Positions 27,231 through 35,042 of a stretch of DNA of 35,042 nt are shown in pieces (positions within the stretch are counted from its first letter, which is position 1; each line of letters opens with the position of its first letter). The notes below the pieces were generated by a model. That model had not been told where the DNA came from and searched no databases. It was given only the letters and a program-made list of their open reading frames with translations. The position numbers and the translations under genes are program-made. Source of the stretch: Deltaproteobacteria bacterium (lineage in GTDB: Bacteria > Myxococcota_A > UBA9160 > SZUA-336); the NCBI GenBank assembly GCA_016875225.1, contig VGRW01000036.1, positions 1 through 35,042 on the forward strand, written 5' to 3'.

Positions 27231-28136
27231 ATGGCCGCGGGCGGGGCGAGGATCGCGATCAGCGGAGCGTCGGGCCTGGTCGGTCGCCGACTCGGCAAGG
27301 CGCTCGAAGCCGATGGGCACACGCTGCTCCGGCTCGTGCGCCGCGAGCCGGCCCGGCGCGGCGAGGTGCTCTGGGATCCCGCGAGCGGCCGGCTCGATCC
27401 CGCCGCGCTGGAGGGGATCGACGCGTTCGTGCACCTCTCGGGAGAGAGCATTGCCTCGGGGCGCTGGTCGACCGCGCGCAAGCGCGAGATCGTCGAGAGC
27501 CGGACCGTGACCACGCGCCTGGTCTCCGCGGCGCTCGCGCGGCTGGCCTCGAAGCCCGTGCTCGTCTCGGCCTCCGCGATCGGCTACTACGGCGACCGCG
27601 GCGGCGAGTGGCTGGACGAGACGAGCCCCCCCGGCCGCGGCTTCCTGCCCGAGGTCTGCGTCGAGTGGGAGCGCGCCTGCGACGCTGCTCGAGCGGCCGG
27701 CCTGCGCGTGGTGAACCCGCGCATCGGCGTGGTCCTGGACCCGTCGGGCGGTGCGCTCGCGGCGATGCTCCTGCCGTTCCGCTTCGGGCTGGGCGGCAAG
27801 CTCGGCAGCGGCTCGCAGTACGTCGCCTGGATCACGCTCGACGATCTGGTCGGCGCGATCCGACACTGCATCGTGTCGGAGACGCTCTCCGGGCCGGTGA
27901 ACGCCGTGGCGCCGGCGCCGGTCACGAACGCGGAGCTCACCACCGCGATCGCGCGGGCTCTGGGCCGGCCCGCGTTCCTGCGCGTGCCTGCTACGGCGCT
28001 ACGCCTCGCGCTCGGAGAGGCCGCCGACGAGCTCCTGCTCGGCGGCGCGCGCGTCTCGTCCCGGAAGCTCGAAGCGAGCGGCTACGAGTTCCGCGATCGC
28101 GACGTCGATCGGGCGCTCGCCCGGCTGCTCGGCTGA
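27231..28136 (+). CDS. TIGR01777 family epimerase-like protein (SDR39U1/YfcH-like)
   Basis: This 301-residue extended-SDR-like protein starts with the Rossmann motif ISGASGLVGRRLGKAL. It carries the family hallmark segments IDAFVHLSGESIASGRW, SASAIGYYGDRGGEWLDE and NPRIGVVLDPSGGALAAML. The C-terminal QYVAWITLDDLVGAI and VNAVAPAPVTNAELT are also conserved. The enzymatic activity of this family is not established. ATG 27231 is chosen because GGGAGG lies six bases upstream; an ATG at 27207 in the same frame has no such site. Confidence 0.9.
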   Translation: MAAGGARIAISGASGLVGRRLGKALEADGHTLLRLVRREPARRGEVLWDPASGRLDPAALEGIDAFVHLSGESIASGRWSTARKREIVESRTVTTRLVSAALARLASKPVLVSASAIGYYGDRGGEWLDETSPPGRGFLPEVCVEWERACDAARAAGLRVVNPRIGVVLDPSGGALAAMLLPFRFGLGGKLGSGSQYVAWITLDDLVGAIRHCIVSETLSGPVNAVAPAPVTNAELTTAIARALGRPAFLRVPATALRLALGEAADELLLGGARVSSRKLEASGYEFRDRDVDRALARLLG

Positions 28137-28149
28137 AGTCGCGCGCGCG

Positions 28150-28707
28150 TCAGTGCACGCCGACGCCGGGGACCAGCGAGCTCGGCTCGATGCCCAGCGA
28201 GCGAAGCGCCTGCTCCCACATCTTCTCGGCGGGCGTGTCGAAGATCAGCGCGGGCGTGACGTCGGCCGTGAGCCACGCGCCCTGCGCGAGCTCGCCCTCG
28301 AGCTGCTGCGCGCCCCAGCCGGCGTAGCCGGCGAAGAAGCGCAGCCTGCGCGGCGGCTTCTCGACCAGCGTCCGAAAATGCTCGGGCGCGGTCGACAGCG
28401 CGATCCCGTCGGACACGTCCACCGTGCCCTCGCCCGCGATCGCGGCGCTCGGCTCGTGCAGCAGCCAGCCGGACTCGGGTGAGACGGGGCCGCCGATCCA
28501 GAGCACGGCCTCCGGATCGCCGCGCCAGCGCAGGCCGAGCGGCGACATCACCTCGATCACCGGCGTGTCGCTGGGCCGGTTCACGACGATTCCGAACGAC
28601 CCCTGGTCGTTGTGCTGGACCATCAGCACGACCGCGCGCGCGAAGTTCGGGTCCTCGAGCTGCGGCATCGCCAACAGAAGTCCCGGCGCGATCCCGCTCG
28701 TGCGCAT
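28150..28707 (-). CDS. algH: YqgE/AlgH family protein (UPF0301)
   Basis: This 185-residue protein has the family signatures GLLLAMPQLEDPNFARAVV at the start, GIVVNRPS, then VLWIGGPVSPESGWLLHEP and LRFFAGYAGWGAQQLEGEL. The AlgH/YqgE family is widespread in Gram-negative bacteria, and its molecular function is not settled. It lies nine bases after the serine hydrolase gene and has no evident ribosome-binding site, consistent with translation from that message. It converges with the TIGR01777 gene. Confidence 0.93.
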   Translation of the reverse strand: MRTSGIAPGLLLAMPQLEDPNFARAVVLMVQHNDQGSFGIVVNRPSDTPVIEVMSPLGLRWRGDPEAVLWIGGPVSPESGWLLHEPSAAIAGEGTVDVSDGIALSTAPEHFRTLVEKPPRRLRFFAGYAGWGAQQLEGELAQGAWLTADVTPALIFDTPAEKMWEQALRSLGIEPSSLVPGVGVH

Positions 28708-28716
28708 TGGCGCAGT

Positions 28717-29826
28717 CTAGCCGCGCGCCGATCCGCTCGCCCGGTCGATCGCGGCGTGGATCGCGTCCGAGAGCGCACAGACCGCGCGCATTCCCGACAT
28801 GGATTCGGCCAGGCCGTTGGAGAGGATCGCAGCGGCGACGTCGCGGCCCGGATCGCCCCAGCCGGTGTTCACCAGGAAGTGCCCGGCGTGACCGAACGTG
28901 CCGGGCGTGGCGCGCCGTCCGCAGTCGTCCACCGATGGCAGCACGTGCTTCAGGTGCATGCCGAGCCCCCAGGGCATGTCGCGGAGCATGGTGCGGTCGC
29001 GCGTTCCCACCACGTGCGGGAACGTCGCCGTGCGCACCATCTCGGGCGAGAGGATCCGTCCGTTGCAACCGCGGCCGCCGTCGAGGAGCGCGCGGTAGAA
29101 GGCGGCGAGCGTTCGCGCGCGCGCGATCCCGCCCGCGCCGGGAATCACCGCGGCGTGCGTGCGCGGATCGCTCCAGTACGCGGCCTCGCCCGCGCTCGGC
29201 GCGCCCTTCCGGTCGCGGGTGCGCACGGTCATCGGCGGCCCGGCCAGGTCCTGCGGGCGCCCCAGGCAGAACCCGTCGCGCGGCACGCCGAGCGGCTCGA
29301 GCACGCGCGCGAAGAGAGCGTCGGCGAGCGGCCGCCCGTCGAGGCGCTGGATCAGCTCGCCGACGATGAACCAGGCCGAGAGCGGGTGGTAGCCGCGGTC
29401 GGTGCCCGGCTCCCAGAGCGCCGGCATGTCGCAGACGAAGGCGAGGCTCGCGTCCCAGTCGCGCGCGATCCGGAACAGCGCCTTGCGCGTCTCGGGCGCC
29501 GAATCTGGAAAGCCACCGCGGTGGGAGAGCAGGTGCAGGATCGTGCAGCGCTCCTTCCCGTGGGTTCCAAACTCGGGGATGTGCTTGGCGACGCGGTCTT
29601 CGAGCGCCGCGCGGCCCTCGTCGACGAGCTGAAGCAGCGCGACCGCGACCAGCGGCTTGGTCGAGCTCCACAGCACGTACGTCGAGTCGACGTGCGCCGC
29701 CTCCCCGAGCGCGCGCTCGAAGACGAGCTCGCCGCGGAAGTCGACCGCGACTTGGAGCGACGGCCGCAGGCCCGATTCGATCTGGCGCGCCATCTCGCGC
29801 TCGAGCTCCGCAAAATCCGGCTCCAT
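28717..29826 (-). CDS. Beta-lactamase family serine hydrolase (class C / EstB-like)
   Basis: This 369-residue cytoplasmic-looking protein has no signal peptide. The catalytic SxxK is S54-S-T-K57 in VLWSSTKPLVAVAL. LLSHRGGFPD lies at about residue 100, the Tyr motif is in DRGYHPLSAWFIVGEL, and the HxG-like triad element is FGHAGHF. This layout is typical of esterases and amidohydrolases of the penicillin-binding-protein fold rather than of resistance enzymes. The ATG at 29826 gives a start just before the first helix, with only a weak ribosome-binding site. It diverges from the DsbA-family gene by 26 bp and is followed by algH. Confidence 0.85.
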   Translation of the reverse strand: MEPDFAELEREMARQIESGLRPSLQVAVDFRGELVFERALGEAAHVDSTYVLWSSTKPLVAVALLQLVDEGRAALEDRVAKHIPEFGTHGKERCTILHLLSHRGGFPDSAPETRKALFRIARDWDASLAFVCDMPALWEPGTDRGYHPLSAWFIVGELIQRLDGRPLADALFARVLEPLGVPRDGFCLGRPQDLAGPPMTVRTRDRKGAPSAGEAAYWSDPRTHAAVIPGAGGIARARTLAAFYRALLDGGRGCNGRILSPEMVRTATFPHVVGTRDRTMLRDMPWGLGMHLKHVLPSVDDCGRRATPGTFGHAGHFLVNTGWGDPGRDVAAAILSNGLAESMSGMRAVCALSDAIHAAIDRASGSARG

Positions 29827-29852
29827 CGGCCGCGCATGATACTCTGCGGGCC

Positions 29853-30455
29853 ATGGAGCTTTCCCTCTACTACGACTACGCGTGTCCCTGGGCGTACCTC
29901 GGCAGCTGTCGCGCGGAGGCGTACTTCCGCGACCTGGGGGTCGAGATCGAATTCCGGCCGGTGCACCTGGCGCGGCTGAAGGAGCCCGGCGTCGGCAAGC
30001 CGCCCGAGCTCGGCCCGCGCAAGCAGGCCAACGCGGTGAACGATATCCGCCACTGGGCCGAGGCGATCGGCGCCGAGATCTCGCCCGACGCGCGCGCGCT
30101 GTACAAGTCCGACACGTCGCTCGCGCTCCGCTGCGCGCTGGTGGCGAAGGACCAGGGCCGCTTCCGCGAGTTCCACTACCCCGCGTACCGCGCCCGCTGG
30201 GCGCGCGCACGCGACCTGGCGCAGGAATCGGTGCTCGAAGAGCTGATCGCCGGCGCCGGCCTCGACCCCGACACCGTGCTCGCGCGCGCGCGCACGCCCG
30301 AGCTCGAGGCGCGCCTCGAGCGCGAGACCCAGACCGCGATCGAGCGCGGCGTCTTCGGCGTGCCGACCATCTTCGTGGGCGACGAGATGTTCTGGGGCAA
30401 CGACCGCTTCGAGCTGGTCCGCTTCTACGTCGAGAAGGCCGCCGAGCGCCTGTAG
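29853..30455 (+). CDS. DsbA family / FrnE-like or HCCA isomerase-like protein
   Basis: This 200-residue thioredoxin-fold protein starts YYDYACPWAYLGSCRAEAYF, with Cys11 in CPWAY: only the first cysteine of the FrnE CPWC motif is kept. The C-terminal ETQTAIERGVFGVPTIFVGD holds the cis-Pro loop, followed by MFWGNDRFELV. The helical insertion matches the 2-hydroxychromene-2-carboxylate isomerase/kappa-GST group. It is a second member of this fold in the window; the other is in the island at 12.4 kb. The substrate is unknown. Confidence 0.85.
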   Translation: MELSLYYDYACPWAYLGSCRAEAYFRDLGVEIEFRPVHLARLKEPGVGKPPELGPRKQANAVNDIRHWAEAIGAEISPDARALYKSDTSLALRCALVAKDQGRFREFHYPAYRARWARARDLAQESVLEELIAGAGLDPDTVLARARTPELEARLERETQTAIERGVFGVPTIFVGDEMFWGNDRFELVRFYVEKAAERL

Positions 30456-30474
30456 TGGGCGCGCCGCGCGAGTC

Positions 30475-31092
30475 GTGAGCGACCCGACCCGGAGCCACTG
30501 GGAGCGCGTCTACGAGTCGAAGCTGCCGAGCGAAGTCTCCTGGTACCAGCCGGTCCCCGAGCGCTCGCTCGAGCTGATCCGCGCGACCGGCGAGCCGCTC
30601 GACGCCCCGATCCTGGACGTCGGCGGCGGCGCGTCGACCCTGGTCGACCATCTGATCGCCGCCGGTCACTCCGATGTGAGCGTCCTCGACATCGCCGCGA
30701 ACGCGCTCGAGCACGCGCGCGAACGCCTTCGAGACGCGGCCGCGCGCGTCACCTGGATCGAGGCCGACGTCACGCGCTTCGAGCCGAAGCGCGCCTACGC
30801 GATCTGGCACGACCGCGCGGTCTTCCATTTCCTGACCGACGCCGCCGACCGCGCGCGCTATCTGGCGGTGCTCCGCGCTTCGCTCCGACCGCGCGGCCAC
30901 TTCGTGCTGGCCACGTTCGGCCCCGAGGGCCCCACGCGCTGCAGCGGCCTTCCGGTTCAGCGCTACTCGCTGGACGAGATCGTCGCGCTGCTCGGTCCCG
31001 GCTTCGCGCTTCGTGCGCACTTCCTCGAAGACCACCGGACGCCTTCGGGGGCGCTGCAGCAGTTCCTCTACGCCCGGTGGCAGGTCGAGTAG
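30475..31092 (+). CDS. Class I SAM-dependent methyltransferase
   Basis: This 205-residue protein has motif I ILDVGGGASTLVDHLIAAG (about residues 46-65), the acidic end of strand 2 in VSVLDIAANAL, and motif II TWIEADVTRF. The characteristic AIWHDRAVFHFLTDAADRA and ATFGPEGPTRCSGLPVQRYS place it in a widespread single-domain group whose substrate is not known. GTG 30475 lies 19 bases after the DsbA-family gene, so the two may share a transcript. It ends 26 bases before hsdM. Confidence 0.87.
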   Translation: MSDPTRSHWERVYESKLPSEVSWYQPVPERSLELIRATGEPLDAPILDVGGGASTLVDHLIAAGHSDVSVLDIAANALEHARERLRDAAARVTWIEADVTRFEPKRAYAIWHDRAVFHFLTDAADRARYLAVLRASLRPRGHFVLATFGPEGPTRCSGLPVQRYSLDEIVALLGPGFALRAHFLEDHRTPSGALQQFLYARWQVE

Positions 31093-31118
31093 ACTCCGAT
31101 CCCCGGAGAAAGAGATCT

Positions 31119-33197
31119 GTGAATCACAGCGAGATCGTCAGCTTCATCTGGGGTGTCGCGGACCTGATCCGGGACACCTTCAAGCGGGGCAAGTACCAGG
31201 ACGTGATCCTGCCGCTCACCGTGCTGCGACGTCTGGACTGCGTCCTGGCGCGCACGAAAGACACGGTCCTCGCCAAGCAAGCGGAGCTGCGGGGCAAGAA
31301 GCTCGAGAATCTCGACCCGCAGCTGCGAAAGATCGCGGGCTTCGCGTTCTACAACACGTCGCGATAGGACTTCGAGAAGCTGCTCGCCGACGCCCCGCAC
31401 CTGGCGGCGAACCTGCGAAACTACATCGCCGGCTTCAGCGGGAACATGCGCGAGGTGATCGAGAAGTTCGACTTCGACAACACCATCAGCAAGCTCGACG
31501 AGGCGGGGCTGCTGTTCCAGGTGCTCGAGCGCTTCAAGAACATCGACCTTCACCCGGACGCGGTCGACAACCCGACGATGGGAACCGTCTTCGAAGAGCT
31601 GATCCGTAAGTTCAACGAGGCGCTGAACGAGAACCCGGGCGAGCACTTCACGCCGCGCGACGTCGTGCACCTGATGGTCGATCTGATGCTCGCGGGCGAC
31701 GAGCCCGCGATCCGCGCCAAGAAGGCGATCCGCACCGTGTACGACCCGTGCTGCGGATCGGGCGGGATGCTGATGATCACCAAGGAGCACATCACCGTCG
31801 GCCTGCGCAAGAACGGCGACGTGCTTCGCCCCGCGATCAATCCGAACGCCGACATCCATCTGTTCGGGCAAGAGAGCGTTCCCGAGACCTGGGCGATCGC
31901 GAAGTCCGACCTGTTCATGAAGGACCCGACCGGCCGCGACGCAGACCACGTCGCGTTCGGCAGCACGCTCTCGAACGACCGCCACGCCGGCCAGAGCTTC
32001 GACTACCTGATCGCCAATCCCCCGTACGGCAAGGACTGGAAGCGCGACGAGGATTCGGTGCGCGCAGAGCACGAGCGCGGTGCGGCCGGCCGCTTCGCTG
32101 CCGGGCTGCCGCGGATCAGCGACGGCCAGCTCCTGTTCCTGCTGCACATGCTCGCGCACGTGAAGACCCCGAAGGACGGCGGCTCGCGCATCGCCATCAT
32201 CATGAACGGGTCGCCCCTGTTCACGGGCGACGCGGGCAGCGGAGAGAGCGAGATCCGCCGCTTCGTCCTCGAGAACGATCTGCTCGAGGCGCTGATCGCG
32301 CTGCCCGAGCAGCTCTTCTACAACACCGGAATCGCGACCTACGTCTGGGTGGTGACGAACCGCAAGGCGCCGGCGCGGAGGGGCAAGGTTCAGCTCGTCG
32401 ATGCCTCGTCGTTCTGGGTGTCGATGCACAAGAGCCTGGGCGACAAGCGGCGCGAGATCCCGATCGAGCGCGCGCAGGAGATCCTGAAGATCCTGGCCGC
32501 GTTCGAGGACGGCGAGACGAGCAAGGTCTTCCCGACCACGCACTTCGGCTACCGCAAGATCACCGTCGAGCGGCCGCTCCGGCTGAACTTCCAGGCGAGC
32601 CCCGAACGGATCGCGCGACTCGAAGACCAGAAGGGCTTCCAGGCGCTCGCGCAATCGAAGAAGAAGGGCGCCGCCGGCGCGAAGGAGCAGGCCGAGGGCC
32701 GCGCACTGCAGGACGCGATCCGCAAGCTCGTTCGTGCGCTGCCCGACACCTGCTTCAAGGACCGCGACGAATTCGAGCGCGCGCTCGATTCCGCCGCGAA
32801 GACCCACGGCCTGAAGCTCTCGGCGCCCGCCCGAAAGGCCATCCTCGCCGCGCTCTCCGAACGCGACGAGACCGCCGTGATCTGCCGCGACGCCGACGGC
32901 AATCCCGAGCCCGACCCCGAGCTTCGCGACACCGAGAGCGTGCCGCTCGCCGAGCCGATCGAGGTCTTCTTCGAACGCGAAGTGAGACCCCACGTGCCCG
33001 ACGCCTGGATCGACACGTCCCGGCGCGACCCAAAGGACGGCCAGGTCGGCCTCGTCGGCTACGAGATCGGCTTCAACCGCTACTTCTACCGCTACACGCC
33101 GCCCCGGCCGCTCGAAGAGATCGAGGCCGACATCCGCGCGATCGAGGGCGACATCGTGCGCATGCTGGCGGAGGTGACGGGGTCCGCTGGAAGCTGA
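31119..33197 (+). pseudogene. hsdM: Type I restriction-modification methyltransferase HsdM, amber codon at position 83
   Basis: The reading frame of 692 codons is that of an N6-adenine methyltransferase subunit. It starts with GTG 31119 (GGAGAA eight bases upstream) and the N-terminal domain FIWGVADLIRDTFKRGKYQD. At 31365-31367 an in-frame TAG interrupts FYNTSR*DFEKLL, where relatives carry Tyr or Phe. The frame then continues intact. SAM motif DPCCGSGGM is at about residues 209-217, NPPYG at 300-304, and the long C-terminal coiled region follows. A single-base change (TAC or TAT to TAG) explains it. Product might arise by readthrough or re-initiation (ATG 31446), but the gene is probably inactive unless the base is an error. 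The partner hsdS lies past the AbiE pair; hsdR is outside the window. Confidence 0.85.
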
Positions 33198-33241
33198 CGC
33201 GAAATGCCGGCACCGAGTCGCTTCGCGCCGACGATTCGAGC

Positions 33242-33289
33242 TGGACAATAGAGTTGACACTTATCCATAAGTGATGTGAATCTTGTCCA
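33242..33289. promoter_or_regulatory. Two concentric inverted repeats with a promoter in front of abiEi
   Basis: The inner arms CACTTAT (33258-33264) and ATAAGTG (33267-33273) and the outer arms TGGACAA (33242-33248) and TTGTCCA (33283-33289) are both perfect and share the same centre (33265.5). A -35-like TTGACA (33254-33259) lies within. A -10 element is weak (about 33277-33282). The start codon of abiEi is four bases after the outer arm, with no ribosome-binding site, so the message may be nearly leaderless. AbiEi proteins bind inverted repeats in their own promoters. Confidence 0.6.
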
Positions 33290-33292
33290 TCC

Positions 33293-33901
33293 ATGGCGAG
33301 CGCCCGACAAGACCGAAAGGTGATCGACGCCTTCCGTCGCAACGGCGGAGTGCTGCGAACCGCGCACGCCCTTCGCCTGGGCGTGCATCGGCGGGATCTC
33401 TACGCGATGCGCGACGCCGGCACCCTCGAGCTCATCAGTCGAGGCGTCTACCGGCTGGCGGACCTTCCGGCTCTCGCCGACCCGGATCTCGTGACCGTGG
33501 CGACGCGCGTGCCGAAGGCCGTGATCGCCCTCGTCTCTGCGCTCCACTTCCACGGGCTCACGACGGAGATCCCCCACCAGGTGAGCATCGCGCTCCCGCG
33601 CGGGACGGCGTCTCCACGGCTCGATTGGCCGCCGCTGCGGGTCTATCGAATGAGCGGAAAGATGTTCAGCTCGGGGATCGAGACCCACGAACGCGACGGC
33701 GTCGCAATCCGGGTCTACGGCTGCGCAAAGACGGTGGCGGACTGCTTCAAGTTCAGAAGCCGCATAGGAATCGACGTGGCCGTCGAAGCTCTGCGAACGG
33801 GACTCGCCGAGCGGAAGTTCACGCCGGCAGAGGTACACCGGATGGCCAAGCTCTGTCGGGTCGACGCGGTCATCCGCCCGTATCTGGAGGCGGTGCAGTG
33901 A
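33293..33901 (+). CDS. abiEi: AbiEi family antitoxin / transcriptional repressor
   Basis: This 202-residue protein has an N-terminal winged helix (DRKVIDAFRRNGGVLRTAHA, RRDLYAMRDAGTLELISRG, VYRLADLPALADPD). A C-terminal domain begins at IALVSALHFHGLTTEIPHQV and contains VYGCAKTVADCFKFRSRIG. This matches AbiEi antitoxins of type IV toxin-antitoxin systems, where the N-domain binds the promoter and the C-domain counteracts the toxin. ATG 33293 follows the concentric repeats closely. Its stop overlaps the GTG of the toxin gene (GTGA), as is normal for this pair. Confidence 0.88.
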   Translation: MASARQDRKVIDAFRRNGGVLRTAHALRLGVHRRDLYAMRDAGTLELISRGVYRLADLPALADPDLVTVATRVPKAVIALVSALHFHGLTTEIPHQVSIALPRGTASPRLDWPPLRVYRMSGKMFSSGIETHERDGVAIRVYGCAKTVADCFKFRSRIGIDVAVEALRTGLAERKFTPAEVHRMAKLCRVDAVIRPYLEAVQ

Positions 33902-34686
33902 GCGACGCCCCGCTCGCGGCGCTGGTGCAATCGATCCAAGCACGGCTCAAGAACGAGGCAGCCGAGACGGGCCGGCCGTTCGTCGAGCTACTCGAGCTCT
34001 TCGCCATCGAGCGCTTCCTGCATCGGTTGGGGCGGTCGGAGCACCGGGAGCACTTCGTCCTCAAGGGGGGTCTGCTCCTTCGTCACTGGCTCGGCGCGGC
34101 GACGCGCCCGACGCGAGACATCGACCTGCTCGGCGCGGCAGGCATGGACGAGGAGCGCCTGCGCGCTCTCCTGCGAGAGGTCCTCGAGGTCGACGTGGAA
34201 CAGGACGGCATAGCCTTCGCTCTCGATTCCATCGTCGTTCGCCGGATCCGAGTCGAGTCGCCGGTGCTAGGCCTGCGCGCGAAGTTCGACGCGCAGCTCG
34301 GCCGCACCAAGCTCCGTTACCAGGTCGACGTTGGACTCGGCGACGCCGTCTTTCCTCCGACGGAAGAGATCATCCCCGGGGGCCTGCTCGGCTTCCCCAT
34401 GGCGAGCGTCCGCGCGTACACCGCGTACACGACCATCGCCGAGAAGCTCGAGGCGACCGCCATTCCCGAGGGGACTCTCGACGGGCTGCGCGTCGCATTC
34501 GCGGAGAGCTCCGCGAACGGCCGACATTGGCGGGCCTTCCTCGAGAAGAGCGGGCTGACAGCGGCGAAGTGCGATCTGCCCGAGACCGTCGCAGAAATCC
34601 GCCGCTTCGCCGATCCGGTTCTCGACGCCGCGAGGGAGCAGCGCTCGCTCGACAAGCACTGGCCGCCCGGAGGCCCGTGGCGATGA
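33898..34686 (+). CDS. abiEii: AbiEii-type nucleotidyltransferase toxin, apparently with an internal deletion
   Basis: This 262-residue protein has the polymerase-beta-like core: VLKGGLLLRHWLGAATRPTR (residues 54-73) then D74-I-D76, and the third acidic residue in YQVDVGLGD (Asp144). After EKLEA (182-186), relatives normally continue with a block containing NSRMKDFYDL. Here the sequence jumps straight to TAIPEGTLDGLRVAFAESSA, which belongs after that block. About 40 residues seem to be missing in frame. Since the missing lysine/aspartate motif is conserved in the toxin family, activity is doubtful. The start is the GTG in the antitoxin stop, and the stop overlaps the hsdS ATG. Confidence 0.82.
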   Translation: MSDAPLAALVQSIQARLKNEAAETGRPFVELLELFAIERFLHRLGRSEHREHFVLKGGLLLRHWLGAATRPTRDIDLLGAAGMDEERLRALLREVLEVDVEQDGIAFALDSIVVRRIRVESPVLGLRAKFDAQLGRTKLRYQVDVGLGDAVFPPTEEIIPGGLLGFPMASVRAYTAYTTIAEKLEATAIPEGTLDGLRVAFAESSANGRHWRAFLEKSGLTAAKCDLPETVAEIRRFADPVLDAAREQRSLDKHWPPGGPWR

Positions 34687-35042
34687 CTGCACCTCGCTTC
34701 AAGCCGTACCCGGCTTACAAAAACTCCGGCGTCGAGTGGCTGGGGGCCATCCCCGAGCACTGGACTGTCGAACGAACGAAGTTCGTCGCGCGACTCCGCT
34801 CGGGCCACACGCCGAGCCGAAAGGAGCAGGAGTACTGGCAGAACTGCACGATCCCGTGGTTCGGTCTTGCGGATGTGTGGCAGATCCGCGACGGGCACGC
34901 CGAGCAGGTGACCGAGACGGCCGAGAAGATCAGCGAGCTCGGGCTTGCGAACTCTTCTGCGCGGCTCCTGCCCAGAGGCACGGTGATGCTCTCCCGGACG
35001 GCATCCGTCGGATTCTCCGCGATCATGGGGGTCGACATGGGG
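34683..35042 (+). CDS. hsdS: Type I restriction-modification specificity subunit HsdS (5' part only)
   Basis: The visible 120 residues start MTAPRFKPYPAYKNSGVEWL followed by GAIPEHWTVERTKFVARLRS. This is the standard opening of target-recognition domain 1, including the SGHTPS motif and IPWFGLADVW. The gene runs off the right edge, so neither the second recognition domain nor the DNA target can be read. The ATG overlaps the stop of the AbiEii gene, which ties expression of the specificity subunit to the toxin-antitoxin message. Confidence 0.9.
   Translation, partial: MTAPRFKPYPAYKNSGVEWLGAIPEHWTVERTKFVARLRSGHTPSRKEQEYWQNCTIPWFGLADVWQIRDGHAEQVTETAEKISELGLANSSARLLPRGTVMLSRTASVGFSAIMGVDMG

Noticed and set aside
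31365-31367. TAG in hsdM as pyrrolysine.
   Set aside because: The family has Tyr or Phe at this position, no pyl genes are seen, and a one-base change suffices.
31446-33197. hsdM starting at ATG 31446 as a natural short form.
   Set aside because: The preceding 82 codons and the 26 codons between the TAG and this ATG match the HsdM N-terminus in the same frame, so an amber interruption is the better reading.
33261-33269. TTATCCATA resembles a DnaA box.
   Set aside because: It is single, has one mismatch, and is fully explained as part of the concentric repeats in front of abiEi; there is no cluster of boxes or AT-rich unwinding region.

Overview
The window is a very GC-rich, gene-dense bacterial segment with about 40 protein genes, no rRNA or tRNA that I can see, and no intergenic gap over about 180 bases. 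Signal peptides, two lipoprotein lipoboxes, a LolA-like protein and an outer-membrane beta-barrel point to a Gram-negative cell. Several luciferase-type flavin enzymes, a Ddn-type (probably F420-dependent) enzyme, a CYP125-like P450 and a selenocysteine-containing SelD fit a high-GC deltaproteobacterial, myxobacterial or Binatota-like lineage. The lineage is inference only.

Layout. 1-2.1 kb: a partial TetR regulator, divergent from a luciferase-family oxidoreductase, with a dyad over the TetR start; then a small exported protein. 2.1-7.3 kb: a leftward pair (coiled-coil protein, phospholipase D/cardiolipin synthase) diverges from a translationally coupled trio (CBS-domain site-2 protease, beta-CASP RNA hydrolase, RCK potassium channel). 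7.5-17.5 kb: a catabolic-looking island with an HxlR regulator and a divergent 17-bp operator palindrome. Its enzymes are a frameshifted molybdopterin/Fe-S oxidoreductase, a GST-like protein, a Ddn-like protein, a 2-hydroxychromene-carboxylate-isomerase-like protein, an LLM oxidoreductase, a crotonase, a nitronate-monooxygenase-like protein and three short-chain dehydrogenases. All three dehydrogenases lack the catalytic tyrosine. This is the best candidate for an undescribed pathway.

17.7-20.8 kb: selD with an in-frame UGA at codon 15 and a bacterial SECIS-like fold immediately after it, then a LolA-like protein, a ParB-domain protein and acylphosphatase, mostly in start-stop overlap. 20.8-30.5 kb: a choice-of-anchor-D exported protein, a CYP125-like P450, YaiI/YqxD, a leftward run (SDR, beta-barrel, two paralogous lipoproteins, PNPOx-like), a TIGR01777 epimerase, an AlgH/serine-hydrolase pair and a second DsbA-fold isomerase. 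30.5-35 kb: a methyltransferase, then a type I restriction-modification locus. Its hsdM carries an amber codon at position 83. An AbiE-type toxin-antitoxin pair is inserted between hsdM and the partial hsdS. The antitoxin start is preceded by two concentric inverted repeats, and the toxin seems to lack an internal conserved block.

SelD is missed if UGA is read as stop. The Mo-enzyme and hsdM lesions are each single events in otherwise intact frames, so they are either recent inactivations or sequence errors.
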